Notes under the pieces: model-generated
What the model saw: only the letters and a program-made list of their open reading frames with translations
What the model was told of the DNA's origin: nothing
Database searches by the model: none
NCBI RefSeq assembly: GCF_008642375.1
Contig: NZ_CP029194.1
Location: 1,674,001-1,738,000, forward strand
DNA: 64,000 bases
Reading direction: 5' to 3'
Source: Streptomyces venezuelae
Lineage (GTDB): Bacteria > Actinomycetota > Actinomycetes > Streptomycetales > Streptomycetaceae
Made by a program: the position numbers and the translations under genes
In this document: positions 19,207-27,650 of the stretch, in pieces
Numbering within the stretch: position 1 is the stretch's first letter
Layout: every line of letters begins with the position of its first letter

Positions 19207-19809
19207 TCAGGCCTGAGAGCCGAGCCGGGTCAGCGAGTCCCCGGCGGCGCGGCCGAGCCGGGGGTGCGGGAGCGCGGCCTCCAGGGCGGGGCGGGCCCGG
19301 GGGTCACCGAGGGCGCCGAGGCCCTCGACGCAGGCGAGGCCGACCCTCCAGTGGGGGTCGTCGGCCGGCAGCCGCCGCTGGAGGACGGCGATCAGGGCCG
19401 GTACGGACTCGGGGGCGCGGAGTTGCGCGAGCAGCCGTACCGGCAGGAGGGCGTAGGCGACGCGGAGTTCGTTGGTGGCGAGGGCGGCGGCCGCGCGGGC
19501 GGTCCGCGGGTCGCCGAGCCGGAGCAGGGCGTGGGCGGCGGTGACGCAGCGCTCGGCGTCACGGTGGTTGAGGAGGAGGACGAGCGCCTCGAAGGCACGC
19601 GGGTCGCCCGCGAGTCCGAGCTTGAAGGCGGCGATCTCTCGGGCCCAGAGCGGCTGTCCGGGCGCGGTGAGGACCCGGTGGAGTTCTTCCGGGTCGTCGG
19701 TTCCGGCGAGTTCTCCGAATGCCGCCGGGACTTCTCCGGCGTCATTCTCGATCTCGTCCCGCAATCGATCGATCATCGAGCAGAATTCCGGATCCTCGGC
19801 GCTTTCCAT
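19207..19809 (-). CDS. HEAT-repeat protein
   Basis: 200 residues from ATG 19809. An acidic N-terminus (MESAEDPEF) precedes repeated helical pairs containing AREIAAFKLGLAGDPRAFEALVLLL, AAHALLRLGDPRTARAAA, LAQLRAPESVPALIAVL and CVEGLGALGDPRARPALEAAL. The recurring LGDPRA-type turn is typical of HEAT or PBS-lyase-like HEAT repeats that form a protein-binding solenoid. No catalytic residues are evident. A homologue beside the 3-hydroxybutyryl-CoA dehydrogenase gene is, as I recall, a usual arrangement in streptomycetes, but a functional link is not established. No strong ribosome binding site is visible. Confidence 0.8.
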   Translation of the reverse strand: MESAEDPEFCSMIDRLRDEIENDAGEVPAAFGELAGTDDPEELHRVLTAPGQPLWAREIAAFKLGLAGDPRAFEALVLLLNHRDAERCVTAAHALLRLGDPRTARAAAALATNELRVAYALLPVRLLAQLRAPESVPALIAVLQRRLPADDPHWRVGLACVEGLGALGDPRARPALEAALPHPRLGRAAGDSLTRLGSQA

Positions 19810-19873
19810 GAATCCGAGCCTATCCGCGATCCAGATCACACTTTCCCAACTTGCCGGGACTGGCGCGCTCGTT

Positions 19874-19883
19874 ACCGGCCGGT
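19874..19883. promoter_or_regulatory. Candidate TetR-type operator palindrome
   Basis: ACCGGCCGGT is a perfect palindrome set in GTTACCGGCCGGTTAG (19871-19886). Palindromes of this style serve many TetR-family regulators of acyl-CoA metabolism, and a TetR gene lies about 2.2 kb downstream. Assignment is inference. Confidence 0.35.
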
Positions 19884-19945
19884 TAGTCTCAGGTGAGCGG
19901 GTCACCCCCCGCTCCTCACAACGGCCTGGTGACGCAGCCGTTGTT

Positions 19946-19976
19946 GGGGGTACCCCCATGTCGAAGACCATGGGGG
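19946..19976. repeat. Overlapping mutually exclusive hairpins, streptomycete intergenic-repeat type
   Basis: GGGGGTACCCCC (19946-19957) is a palindrome. Its right arm also forms CCCCCATG (19953-19960), which pairs with CATGGGGG (19969-19976) across an 8-nt loop, so only one structure can form at a time. Similar GGGGTACCCCC...GGGGG elements recur between genes in many Streptomyces genomes (recollection). Confidence 0.5.
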
Positions 19977-20146
19977 AGTTTCGTCGGTTCGGCAGTTCGA
20001 TGCGACTCCGGGACAGAGTCCGTCGCCTTCTTTTCCTCAGGGCATCGCCCTTCCTTCCAGGGCCTCGCCCCCGGTCTTTCCCGCGCCCTTTTCCTCTCGC
20101 GCGCGCACTGCCCTCAGTCGTCACTCTTCCTCCCTGGAGTCCCCTG

Positions 20147-21928
20147 ATGGACACCCCTCTCTCCACCATCGCCGTCGTCGGTCTCGGCACCATGGGCACC
20201 GGCATCGCCGACGTCCTCGCCCGGGCCGGCCGCGAGGTCATCGGCATCGACATCGACGACACCGCCGCCGCCCGGGCCGTCGCCGCCCTGGAGGCCTCCA
20301 CCGCCCGCGCCGTGACCCGCGAGCGGATCACCGAGGAGGAGCGGCAGGACGTCCTGGCCCGCTTCCGCACCTTCTCCGACCTCCAGGCGGCCGCCGAGGC
20401 CGACCTCGTGATCGAGGTCGTGCCCGAGTCGTACGAGGCGAAGCAGGAGGTCTTCCGGGCGCTCGACGGGATCGTCCGCCCGGACGCGATCCTGGCCACC
20501 GGCACCAACGCGCTCTCCGTCACCCGGCTCGCCGCCGACTCGGCCCACCCCGAGCGCGTGCTCGGCCTGCACTTCTTCACCCCCGTGCAGGCGATGAAGC
20601 TGGTCGAGGTGGTCTCCTCCGTGCTGACCGACCCGCGGGCCGTCGACGCCGTCACCCGGCTCGCACAGGACCTCGGCAAGGAGCCGGTGGCGGTCGGCGA
20701 CCGGGCCGGTTTCATCGCGGACGGGCTGCTCTTCGGCTACCTGAACCAGGCCGCCGCCATGTACGAGGCCAAGTACGCGTCCCGCGAGGACATCGACGCG
20801 GCGATGAAGCTGGGCTGCGGCCTGCCGATGGGCCCGCTGGCGCTGCTCGACCTGATCGGCGTCGACACGGCCCGTACGGTCCTCGAGGCCATGTACGCCT
20901 CCTCGCACGACCGGCTGCACGCCCCCGCCCCGATCCTCAAGCAGCTCAGCGAGGCGGGCCTGACCGGCCGCAAGGCGGGCCGCGGCTTCTACACGTACGA
21001 GGCGCCGGGCTCCGGCGAGGTCGTGCGCGACGCGCTCACCCCGCTGACCTCCGCCGACGCCGGCGCCGCCCGCGAGGTCCGCTCGGTCGGCGTCGCCGGC
21101 TCGGGCACCATGGCCTCCGGCATCGCCGAGGTCTTCGCGAAGGCCGGGTACGAGGTCGTCCTCGCGGCCCGCTCGCAGGAGAAGGCGGACACGGCCAAGG
21201 CCCGGATCGCCAAGTCCCTGGCCCGCTCCGTCGACAAGGGCCGGATGACCGGCGAGGCCCGTGACACGACGCTGGCCCTGATCACCGCGGCGGGCACGCT
21301 GGACGCCTTCGCCGAGGTCGACCTGGCCGTCGAGGCGGTCGCCGAGGACCTGGAGATCAAGCAGGAGCTGTTCGCGCGGCTCGACAAGATCTGCAAGCCG
21401 GGCGCGGTGCTCGCCACCACCACCTCCTCGCTGCCGGTCGTGGCCTGTGCCCGGGCCACCTCGCGCCCGCAGGACGTCATCGGGATGCACTTCTTCAACC
21501 CGGCGCCCGCGATGAAGCTGGTCGAGATCGTCCGTACGGTCCTGACGGCCGACGACGTCCACGCGACCGTCCGCGAGGTCACCGCGAAGATCCGCAAGCA
21601 CCCGGTGGACTGCGGCGACCGCGCCGGCTTCATCGTGAACGCGCTGCTCTTCCCGTACCTCAACAACGCGATCAAGATGGTCCAGGAGCACTACGCGACC
21701 CTCGACGACATCGACGCCGCGATGAAGCTGGGCGGCGGCTACCCGATGGGCCCGTTCGAGCTGCTCGACGTGGTCGGCCTCGACGTCTCGCTCGCGATCG
21801 AGCAGGTGCTGCACCGCGAGTTCCGCGACCCGGGCCTCGCCCCGGCCCCGCTCCTGGAGCACCTGGTGGCCGCCGGCTGCCTCGGCCGCAAGACGGGACG
21901 CGGCTTCCGCGAATATGCCCGCCGCTGA
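20147..21928 (+). CDS. Tandem-duplicated 3-hydroxyacyl(butyryl)-CoA dehydrogenase
   Basis: 593 residues from ATG 20147, with CTGGAG 8 nt upstream. It holds two complete 3HCDH modules of about 285 residues. Each begins with a Rossmann fingerprint (VVGLGTMGTGIA near residue 10, VAGSGTMASGIA near residue 318). Each continues with the HFF-P substrate-site region (LGLHFFTPVQAMK and IGMHFFNPAPAMK) and ends with the C-terminal helical domain containing DDIDAAMKLGGGYPMGPFELLD-like text, read separately in both halves. The enzyme interconverts acetoacetyl-CoA and 3-hydroxybutyryl-CoA using NAD(P)H, the entry to crotonyl-CoA. It lies just upstream of the TetR gene and the ccr operon, so it probably feeds the ethylmalonyl-CoA pathway, though beta-oxidation is also possible. 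Confidence 0.9.
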   Translation: MDTPLSTIAVVGLGTMGTGIADVLARAGREVIGIDIDDTAAARAVAALEASTARAVTRERITEEERQDVLARFRTFSDLQAAAEADLVIEVVPESYEAKQEVFRALDGIVRPDAILATGTNALSVTRLAADSAHPERVLGLHFFTPVQAMKLVEVVSSVLTDPRAVDAVTRLAQDLGKEPVAVGDRAGFIADGLLFGYLNQAAAMYEAKYASREDIDAAMKLGCGLPMGPLALLDLIGVDTARTVLEAMYASSHDRLHAPAPILKQLSEAGLTGRKAGRGFYTYEAPGSGEVVRDALTPLTSADAGAAREVRSVGVAGSGTMASGIAEVFAKAGYEVVLAARSQEKADTAKARIAKSLARSVDKGRMTGEARDTTLALITAAGTLDAFAEVDLAVEAVAEDLEIKQELFARLDKICKPGAVLATTTSSLPVVACARATSRPQDVIGMHFFNPAPAMKLVEIVRTVLTADDVHATVREVTAKIRKHPVDCGDRAGFIVNALLFPYLNNAIKMVQEHYATLDDIDAAMKLGGGYPMGPFELLDVVGLDVSLAIEQVLHREFRDPGLAPAPLLEHLVAAGCLGRKTGRGFREYARR

Positions 21929-22043
21929 GCAGCCCACCGCGGGCTGGGGCGGCCTGCTGAGCTCCCCGGGCACCCTCGGTGCCCCGGGGGGCTCCCCGCC
22001 CCCACCTGGGCACACTCCCACTCCGATGCAGTACGTTCGGACC

Positions 22044-22862
22044 ATGCCCAAGGCCGCGAAGACACCCCGTGCCACGTCCCCGTCCGACGCTCCGGAGAGC
22101 GCGGCGGGCACCCGTGCCGCCGCCCAGCGGCTCAAGATGCGCCGGGAGCTGGCCACGGCGGCGATGGAGCTCTTCGCCACCAAGGGGTACGAGGCGACGA
22201 CCGTGGACGAGATCGCGGCCACGGCCGGGGTCGCCCGGCGGACCTTCTTCCGCCACTTCCGCTCCAAGGAAGAGGCGATCTTCCCGGACCACGACGACAC
22301 GCTGGTGAGGGCGGAGGCGGTGCTGAACGCCGCTCCGCCGCACGAGCACCCGCTCGACACCGTGTGCCGGGGCATCAAGGAAGTCATGAAGATGTACGCG
22401 GGCTCCCCCGCGGTCTCCGTGGAGCGCTACCGGCTGACCCGTGAGGTGCCGACCCTGCGGGAGCGCGAGATCGCCTCGGTGGCCCGCTACGAGCGGCTCT
22501 TCACCCGCTACCTCCTGGGCCACTTCGACGAGCGCGACCACCACGACGGCAACGACGACCCGCTGCTCGCGGAGGTGGCCGCCTCGGCGGTCGTCACCGC
22601 GCACAACCACGTACTGCGCCGCTGGCTGCGGGCGGGCGGCCAGGGCGATGTCGAGGCCCAGCTGGACCACGCCTTCGCGATCGTCCGGGACACGTTCGGC
22701 AGCGGCATAGGCGCGGGCCGGCCGGCCCCGTCCCCGCAGACCGAGCAGGCGCCGGCCGCCAGGGCCTCCACCACCGGTGACGTGGTGGTCGCCGTGGCCC
22801 GCACGGACGCCCCGCTCGACGAGGTCATGCGCACGATCCAGCAGGCGCTCAAGAGCCCCTGA
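22044..22862 (+). CDS. TetR-family transcriptional regulator
   Basis: 272 residues from ATG 22044; an in-frame ATG lies 18 nt upstream and neither has a clear ribosome binding site. The helix-turn-helix is at about residues 40-85: ATTVDEIAATAGVARRTFFRHFRSKEEAIF contains the typical TetR recognition helix. The C-terminal ligand domain has no recognisable specificity, and a Pro/Ala-rich segment precedes a short conserved C-terminal helix. Its place between the 3-hydroxyacyl-CoA dehydrogenase gene and ccr suggests control of one or both, probably sensing a CoA thioester. It is followed by a terminator, so ccr has its own promoter. Confidence 0.9.
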   Translation: MPKAAKTPRATSPSDAPESAAGTRAAAQRLKMRRELATAAMELFATKGYEATTVDEIAATAGVARRTFFRHFRSKEEAIFPDHDDTLVRAEAVLNAAPPHEHPLDTVCRGIKEVMKMYAGSPAVSVERYRLTREVPTLREREIASVARYERLFTRYLLGHFDERDHHDGNDDPLLAEVAASAVVTAHNHVLRRWLRAGGQGDVEAQLDHAFAIVRDTFGSGIGAGRPAPSPQTEQAPAARASTTGDVVVAVARTDAPLDEVMRTIQQALKSP

Positions 22863-22912
22863 GAAATGCCCCGAGGGACGCTCGCGAGCCCCTCGGCACC
22901 GCTCCAGCAAGC

Positions 22913-22941
22913 AGGCCGCTCCCGGTTTCCGGGGGCGGCCT
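22913..22941 (+). terminator. Terminator after the TetR gene
   Basis: 13-bp stem (22913-22925 with 22929-22941) containing one G-T wobble and a 3-nt loop, followed by TCTTCGT. Confidence 0.75.
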
Positions 22942-23025
22942 TCTTCGTATCGTCCCAGTTCAGGGCGGATTTCGATCGATCATCGCTCATCCGTGACGGG
23001 CGGATTGCATCTGAGTGAAATTGTT

Positions 23026-23067
23026 GGCACGCAGTGCCTTGTGCGGTGGCACGGCGTGTCATACGTT
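23026..23067 (+). promoter_or_regulatory. Candidate ccr promoter with adjacent operator
   Basis: TTGTGC (23039-23044) and TACGTT (23062-23067) are 17 bp apart, matching a vegetative sigma-type promoter. The inverted repeat GGCAC-GCA-GTGCC (23026-23038) abuts the -35 box, which would suit an activator or repressor such as the neighbouring TetR protein. Predicted by eye. Confidence 0.45.
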
Positions 23068-23295
23068 GATGTTGTCCGGGCGGCCGGCGAGCAGAGAACA
23101 CCTCGTTCGCCGGCTGTCCCCACAAGCCGACGGCTCGTGCGCCCGGACGCCTGCGTCACAGGCACCCTCGCGCCACCAGCGCCGCGCCACCGCACCACCT
23201 GAGCCGAACCGACGGCACACCTCCACAGCAGCAGCACTTCCCGCCGTAACCCCCAGGCGTCCCTCCCTCAGGACGCTCACCGCCGGAGGCAACCC
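23068..23295 (+). promoter_or_regulatory. Long C-rich, G-poor 5' leader of ccr
   Basis: If the promoter above is right, the mRNA has a leader of about 220 nt. By hand count, 23161-23280 contains 61 C and 26 G in 120 bases. Such C>G segments resemble Rho-loading (rut) regions. No known riboswitch was recognised. The leader ends with GGAGG 7 nt before the start codon. Confidence 0.35.
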
Positions 23296-24633
23296 GTGAA
23301 GGAAATCCTGGCCGCGATCCAGTCGAAGGACGCCACGTCCGCCGACTTCGCGAACATCCCGCTCCCCGAGTCGTACCGGGGCATCACCGTCCACAAGGAC
23401 GAGGCCGAGATGTTCGCGGGGCTCGCCAGCCGTGACAAGGACCCGCGCAAGTCGCTGCACCTCGACGACGTGCCCCTGCCCGAGCTCGGCCCGGGCGAGG
23501 CCCTGGTCGCCGTCATGGCCTCCTCGGTCAACTACAACTCGGTCTGGACCTCGATCTTCGAGCCGGTGTCGACCTTCGGCTTCCTGGAGCGCTACGGCCG
23601 CCTCAGCGACCTCAGCAAGCGCCACGACCTGCCGTACCACGTCATCGGCTCCGACCTCGCGGGCGTCGTGCTGCGCACCGGCCCCGGCGTGAACTCGTGG
23701 AAGCCCGGCGACGAGGTCGTCGCCCACTGCCTCTCGGTCGAGCTGGAGTCCTCCGACGGCCACAACGACACGATGCTCGACCCCGAGCAGCGCATCTGGG
23801 GCTTCGAGACCAACTTCGGCGGCCTGGCCGAGATCGCCCTCGTCAAGTCGAACCAGCTGATGCCGAAGCCCGGCCACCTCAGCTGGGAGGAGGCGGCCTC
23901 CCCGGGCCTCGTCAACTCCACCGCGTACCGCCAGCTGGTCTCCCGCAACGGCGCCGGCATGAAGCAGGGCGACAACGTCCTCATCTGGGGCGCGAGCGGC
24001 GGACTCGGCTCGTACGCCACGCAGTTCGCCCTCGCCGGCGGCGCCAACCCGATCTGTGTCGTCTCCTCCCCGGAGAAGGCCGACATCTGCCGCGCGATGG
24101 GCGCCGACGCGGTCATCGACCGCAACGCCGAGGGCTACAAGTTCTGGAAGGACGAGCACACCCAGGACCCGAAGGAGTGGAAGCGGTTCGGCTCGAAGAT
24201 CCGCGAGCTCACCGGCGGCGAGGACATCGACATCGTCTTCGAGCACCCGGGCCGTGAGACCTTCGGCGCCTCCGTGTACGTCACCCGCAAGGGCGGCACC
24301 ATCACCACCTGCGCCTCCACCTCGGGCTACATGCACGAGTACGACAACCGCTACCTGTGGATGTCGCTCAAGCGGATCATCGGCTCGCACTTCGCCAACT
24401 ACCGCGAGGCGTGGGAGGCCAACCGCCTGATCGCCAAGGGCAAGATCCACCCGACCCTGTCGAAGGTCTACTCCCTGGAGGAGACCGGCCAGGCCGCCTA
24501 CGACGTCCACCGGAACCTGCACCAGGGCAAGGTCGGCGTCCTCGCGCTCGCGCCGCAGGAGGGCCTGGGCGTCAGCAACCCGGAGCTGCGCGAGAAGCAC
24601 ATCGACGCCATCAACCGCTTCCGTAACATCTGA
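23296..24633 (+). CDS. ccr: Crotonyl-CoA carboxylase/reductase
   Basis: 445 residues, the family's usual length. GTG 23296 follows GGAGG. The protein is a medium-chain dehydrogenase/reductase: an N-terminal catalytic domain with NYNSVWTSIFEPVSTF and YHVIGSDLAGVV, then a Rossmann domain with the NADPH-binding glycine motif WGASGGLGSYATQF near residue 235. The ETNFGGLAEIALVKSNQLMPKP segment and the C-terminal EYDNRYLWMSLKRIIGSHFANY are strongly characteristic of Ccr. It reductively carboxylates crotonyl-CoA with CO2 and NADPH to (2S)-ethylmalonyl-CoA. It is the first gene of a tight operon with the mutase 14 nt downstream. It is the defining enzyme of the ethylmalonyl-CoA pathway and a supplier of polyketide extender units. 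Confidence 0.97.
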   Translation: MKEILAAIQSKDATSADFANIPLPESYRGITVHKDEAEMFAGLASRDKDPRKSLHLDDVPLPELGPGEALVAVMASSVNYNSVWTSIFEPVSTFGFLERYGRLSDLSKRHDLPYHVIGSDLAGVVLRTGPGVNSWKPGDEVVAHCLSVELESSDGHNDTMLDPEQRIWGFETNFGGLAEIALVKSNQLMPKPGHLSWEEAASPGLVNSTAYRQLVSRNGAGMKQGDNVLIWGASGGLGSYATQFALAGGANPICVVSSPEKADICRAMGADAVIDRNAEGYKFWKDEHTQDPKEWKRFGSKIRELTGGEDIDIVFEHPGRETFGASVYVTRKGGTITTCASTSGYMHEYDNRYLWMSLKRIIGSHFANYREAWEANRLIAKGKIHPTLSKVYSLEETGQAAYDVHRNLHQGKVGVLALAPQEGLGVSNPELREKHIDAINRFRNI

Positions 24634-24647
24634 CACCGGGACCATAG

Positions 24648-26684
24648 ATGACTGAGCGCCAGAAGGACCGGCCGTGGCTCATGCGGACCTACGCCGGTCA
24701 CTCGACCGCCGAGGCGTCCAACGAGCTGTACCGGCGCAACCTCGCCAAGGGTCAGACCGGCCTCTCGGTCGCGTTCGACCTGCCGACGCAGACGGGCTAC
24801 GACCCCGACCACATCCTCGCCCGCGGCGAGGTCGGCCGGGTCGGCGTCCCCGTCTCGCACCTCGGTGACATGCGACGGCTGTTCCAGGACATCCCGCTGG
24901 AGCAGATGAACACCTCGATGACCATCAACGCCACGGCGATGTGGCTCCTGGCGCTCTACCAGGTGGCCGCCGAGGAGCAGGGTGCGGACATCACCAAGCT
25001 CCAGGGCACCACCCAGAACGACATCGTGAAGGAGTACCTGTCGCGCGGGACGCACGTCTTCCCGCCCGGCCCCTCCCTCCGCCTCACGACGGACATGATC
25101 GCGTACACGGTCAACAACATCCCGAAGTGGAACCCGATCAACATCTGCAGCTACCACCTGCAGGAGGCGGGAGCCACTCCGGTCCAGGAGATCTCGTACG
25201 CGATGTCCACCGCGATCGCGGTGCTCGACTCGGTCCGCGACTCGGGTCAGGTCCCGGAGGACCGCTTCGGCGAGGTCGTCGCCCGTATCTCCTTCTTCGT
25301 GAACGCGGGCGTCCGCTTCATCGAGGAGATGTGCAAGATGCGCGCCTTCGGCCGCATCTGGGACAAGATCACCCACGAGCGCTACGGCATCGAGAACGAG
25401 AAGCAGCGCCGGTTCCGCTACGGCGTGCAGGTCAACTCGCTCGGTCTGACCGAGGCCCAGCCGGAGAACAACGTCCAGCGGATCGTCCTGGAGATGCTGG
25501 CCGTCACGCTCTCCAAGGACGCCCGCGCCCGGGCCGTGCAGCTCCCCGCCTGGAACGAGGCGCTCGGTCTGCCCCGGCCCTGGGACCAGCAGTGGTCGCT
25601 CCGCATCCAGCAGGTGCTGGCCCACGAGTCCGACCTGCTGGAGTACGAGGACATCTTCGCCGGCTCGCACGTCATCGAGGCCAAGGTCGACTCGCTCGTC
25701 GAGGAGTGCCTGGCCGAGATCGAGCGGATCCAGGAGATGGGCGGCGCGATGGCCGCCGTCGAGTCCGGCTACCTCAAGTCGCAGCTCGTCTCCTCGCACG
25801 CCGAGCGGCGCGCCCGGATCGAGGCCGGCGACGAGAAGATCATCGGCGTCAACATCTTCCAGTCGACGGAGGAGAACCCCCTCACCGCCGACCTGGACAC
25901 CGCGATCATGACGGTCGACCCGGCCGTCGAGGCGCGGGTGGTCGGCTCGCTGAAGACCTGGCGGGACAACCGCTACCAGCCGCCGTTCAACCACCCGCGC
26001 CCCTGCAAGGCCCTCGAGCGCCTCAAGGAGGCCGCCAAGGGCACCGGCAACCTCATGGAGGCCACCCTCGAGTGCGCCCGCGCCGGGGTCACCACCGGTG
26101 AGTGGACCGAGGCCCTGCGCGAGGTCTTCGGCGAGTTCCGGGCGCCGACCGGCGTCTCCTCGGCCCCGGTCGCGGTGACGGCGGAGGCGGGCACGCCGCT
26201 GGCTCTCGTGCGGGAGAAGGTGGCGCGGACCGCCGAGGACCTCGGCGCCGGGCGGCTGCGGCTGCTCGTCGGCAAGCCGGGCCTGGACGGGCACTCCAAC
26301 GGCGCCGAGCAGATCGCCGTGCGCGCCCGTGACGCCGGTTTCGAGGTGGTCTACCAGGGCATCCGGCTGACCCCCGAGCAGATCGTCAACGCGGCCCTCG
26401 CCGAGGACGTGCACTGCGTGGGCCTGTCGATCCTGTCCGGCTCGCACGCCGAGCTGGTCCCGGACGTCCTCGACCGCCTCCGCGAGGCGGGCGCGACCGA
26501 CGTGCCGGTCATCGTCGGCGGGATCATCCCGAACGCCGACGCCGCAGATCTGAAGCGTGCGGGTGTCGCCGCCGTCTTCACACCGAAGGACTTCGGCATC
26601 ACGGAGATCATCGGCCGTATCGTCGACGAGATCCGGCAAGCGAACAAGCTCAGCCCCCTTGAAAGTACGGAGGTCCCCGCATGA
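24648..26684 (+). CDS. meaA: Ethylmalonyl-CoA mutase (adenosylcobalamin-dependent)
   Basis: 678 residues from ATG 24648. The N-terminal catalytic TIM barrel contains SVAFDLPTQTGYDPDH, NTSMTINATAMWLLALY and QGTTQNDIVKEYLSRGT, all standard in the MCM superfamily. The C-terminal B12 domain starts near 530 and carries the cobalamin-binding DxHxxG motif in KPGLDGHSNGAEQ, with SxL (SILSGSH) and GG (VIVGGIIP) further on. A single-polypeptide mutase of this size following ccr is the MeaA/Ecm type, converting (2R)-ethylmalonyl-CoA to methylsuccinyl-CoA. No cobalamin riboswitch was seen upstream. It overlaps the next gene by 4 nt (ATGA). The enzyme acts in the cytoplasm. Confidence 0.95.
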   Translation: MTERQKDRPWLMRTYAGHSTAEASNELYRRNLAKGQTGLSVAFDLPTQTGYDPDHILARGEVGRVGVPVSHLGDMRRLFQDIPLEQMNTSMTINATAMWLLALYQVAAEEQGADITKLQGTTQNDIVKEYLSRGTHVFPPGPSLRLTTDMIAYTVNNIPKWNPINICSYHLQEAGATPVQEISYAMSTAIAVLDSVRDSGQVPEDRFGEVVARISFFVNAGVRFIEEMCKMRAFGRIWDKITHERYGIENEKQRRFRYGVQVNSLGLTEAQPENNVQRIVLEMLAVTLSKDARARAVQLPAWNEALGLPRPWDQQWSLRIQQVLAHESDLLEYEDIFAGSHVIEAKVDSLVEECLAEIERIQEMGGAMAAVESGYLKSQLVSSHAERRARIEAGDEKIIGVNIFQSTEENPLTADLDTAIMTVDPAVEARVVGSLKTWRDNRYQPPFNHPRPCKALERLKEAAKGTGNLMEATLECARAGVTTGEWTEALREVFGEFRAPTGVSSAPVAVTAEAGTPLALVREKVARTAEDLGAGRLRLLVGKPGLDGHSNGAEQIAVRARDAGFEVVYQGIRLTPEQIVNAALAEDVHCVGLSILSGSHAELVPDVLDRLREAGATDVPVIVGGIIPNADAADLKRAGVAAVFTPKDFGITEIIGRIVDEIRQANKLSPLESTEVPA

Positions 26685-27646
26685 CCAGCCCCGTGAACCG
26701 TCTGCGTCCGCGTCGCTCCTGCCTCGCGGTCCCCGGCTCCAACCCGCGGTTCCTGGAGAAGGCCCAGGGCCTCGCCGCCGACCAGGTCTTCCTCGACCTG
26801 GAGGACGCCTGCGCGCCGCTGGCCAAGCCCGAGGCCCGCCACACCATCGTGAAGTTCCTCAACGAGGGCGACTGGACCGGCAAGACCCGCGTCGTGCGCG
26901 TCAACGACTGGACGACCCACTGGACGTACCGCGACGTCGTCACGGTCGTCGAGGGCGCCGGCCAGAACCTCGACTGCATCATGCTGCCGAAGGTCCAGGA
27001 CGCCCAGCAGATCGTGGCGCTCGACCTGCTGCTCACGCAGATCGAGAAGACGATGGGCTTCGAGGTCGGCAAGATCGGCATCGAGGCGCAGATCGAGAAC
27101 GCCCAGGGCCTCGTCAACGTCAACGCGATCGCGCAGGCCTCCCAGCGCGTCGAGACGATCATCTTCGGCCCGGCCGACTTCATGGCCTCCATCAACATGA
27201 AGTCGCTGGTCGTGGGCGAGCAGCCGCCGGGCTACCCGGCGGACGCCTACCACCACATCCTGATGAGCATCCTGATGGCCGCCCGCGCCAACAACCTCCA
27301 GGCGATCGACGGCCCCTACCTCCAGATCCGCAACCCGGAGGGCTACAAGGCCGTCGCGCAGCGCGCCGCCGCCCTGGGCTTCGACGGCAAGTGGGTGCTG
27401 CACCCGGACCAGGTCGCCGCCGCGAACGAGATCTTCTCGCCCGCGCAGGAGGACTTCGACCACGCCGAGCTCATCCTCGACGCGTACGACTACTACACGT
27501 CCGAGGCCGGCGGGAAGAAGGGCTCCGCGATGCTCGGCGACGAGATGATCGACGAGGCCTCCCGCAAGATGGCCCTGGTCATCTCCGGCAAGGGCCGCGC
27601 CGCCGGCATGCAGCGCACCAGCAAGTTCGAGATCCCGGAGGCGTAG
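26681..27646 (+). CDS. CitE/HpcH-family CoA lyase, probable methylmalyl-CoA/malyl-CoA lyase
   Basis: 321 residues, start ATG overlapping the mutase stop. Family signatures seen: RSCLAVPGSNPRFLEKA at the N-terminus, DQVFLDLEDACAPLAKPEAR with the metal-binding acidic residues, RVVRVNDWTT, and a second acidic site in IGIEAQIENAQGLVN. The C-terminus has GFDGKWVLHPDQVAAANEIF, the typical lid region. Mg-dependent enzymes of this type cleave beta-methylmalyl-CoA to glyoxylate and propionyl-CoA and can handle malyl-CoA. Operon position after the mutase and before the hydratase supports this over citrate lyase activity. This gene is often called mcl or mcl1. Confidence 0.92.
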   Translation: MTSPVNRLRPRRSCLAVPGSNPRFLEKAQGLAADQVFLDLEDACAPLAKPEARHTIVKFLNEGDWTGKTRVVRVNDWTTHWTYRDVVTVVEGAGQNLDCIMLPKVQDAQQIVALDLLLTQIEKTMGFEVGKIGIEAQIENAQGLVNVNAIAQASQRVETIIFGPADFMASINMKSLVVGEQPPGYPADAYHHILMSILMAARANNLQAIDGPYLQIRNPEGYKAVAQRAAALGFDGKWVLHPDQVAAANEIFSPAQEDFDHAELILDAYDYYTSEAGGKKGSAMLGDEMIDEASRKMALVISGKGRAAGMQRTSKFEIPEA

Positions 27647-27650
27647 CACC

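Larger units (their letters stand above)
19810..20146 (+). promoter_or_regulatory. Regulatory region between the HEAT gene and the 3-hydroxyacyl-CoA dehydrogenase gene
   Basis: This 337-bp gap must drive at least one of two divergent genes. It contains the palindrome at 19874-19883 and a repeat-like double hairpin at 19946-19976 (both listed). The stretch 20025-20120 is pyrimidine-rich on the plus strand. No protein-coding signal was accepted here. Confidence 0.55.
22863..23295 (+). promoter_or_regulatory. Intergenic region upstream of ccr
   Basis: This 433-bp gap holds, in order, the TetR-gene terminator (22913-22941), an operator-like inverted repeat with an adjoining promoter (23026-23067), and a long 5' leader (23068-23295) before the ccr start. 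No gene was accepted. Confidence 0.65.

Noticed and set aside
23068..23295. Riboswitch in the ccr leader or before the B12-dependent mutase
   Set aside because: No cobalamin B12-box-like sequence or conserved aptamer helices were recognised; the leader is a C-rich unstructured segment.
24498..26639. 713-codon minus frame opposite the ethylmalonyl-CoA mutase
   Set aside because: Shadow of the mutase gene; no motifs and no start signals.
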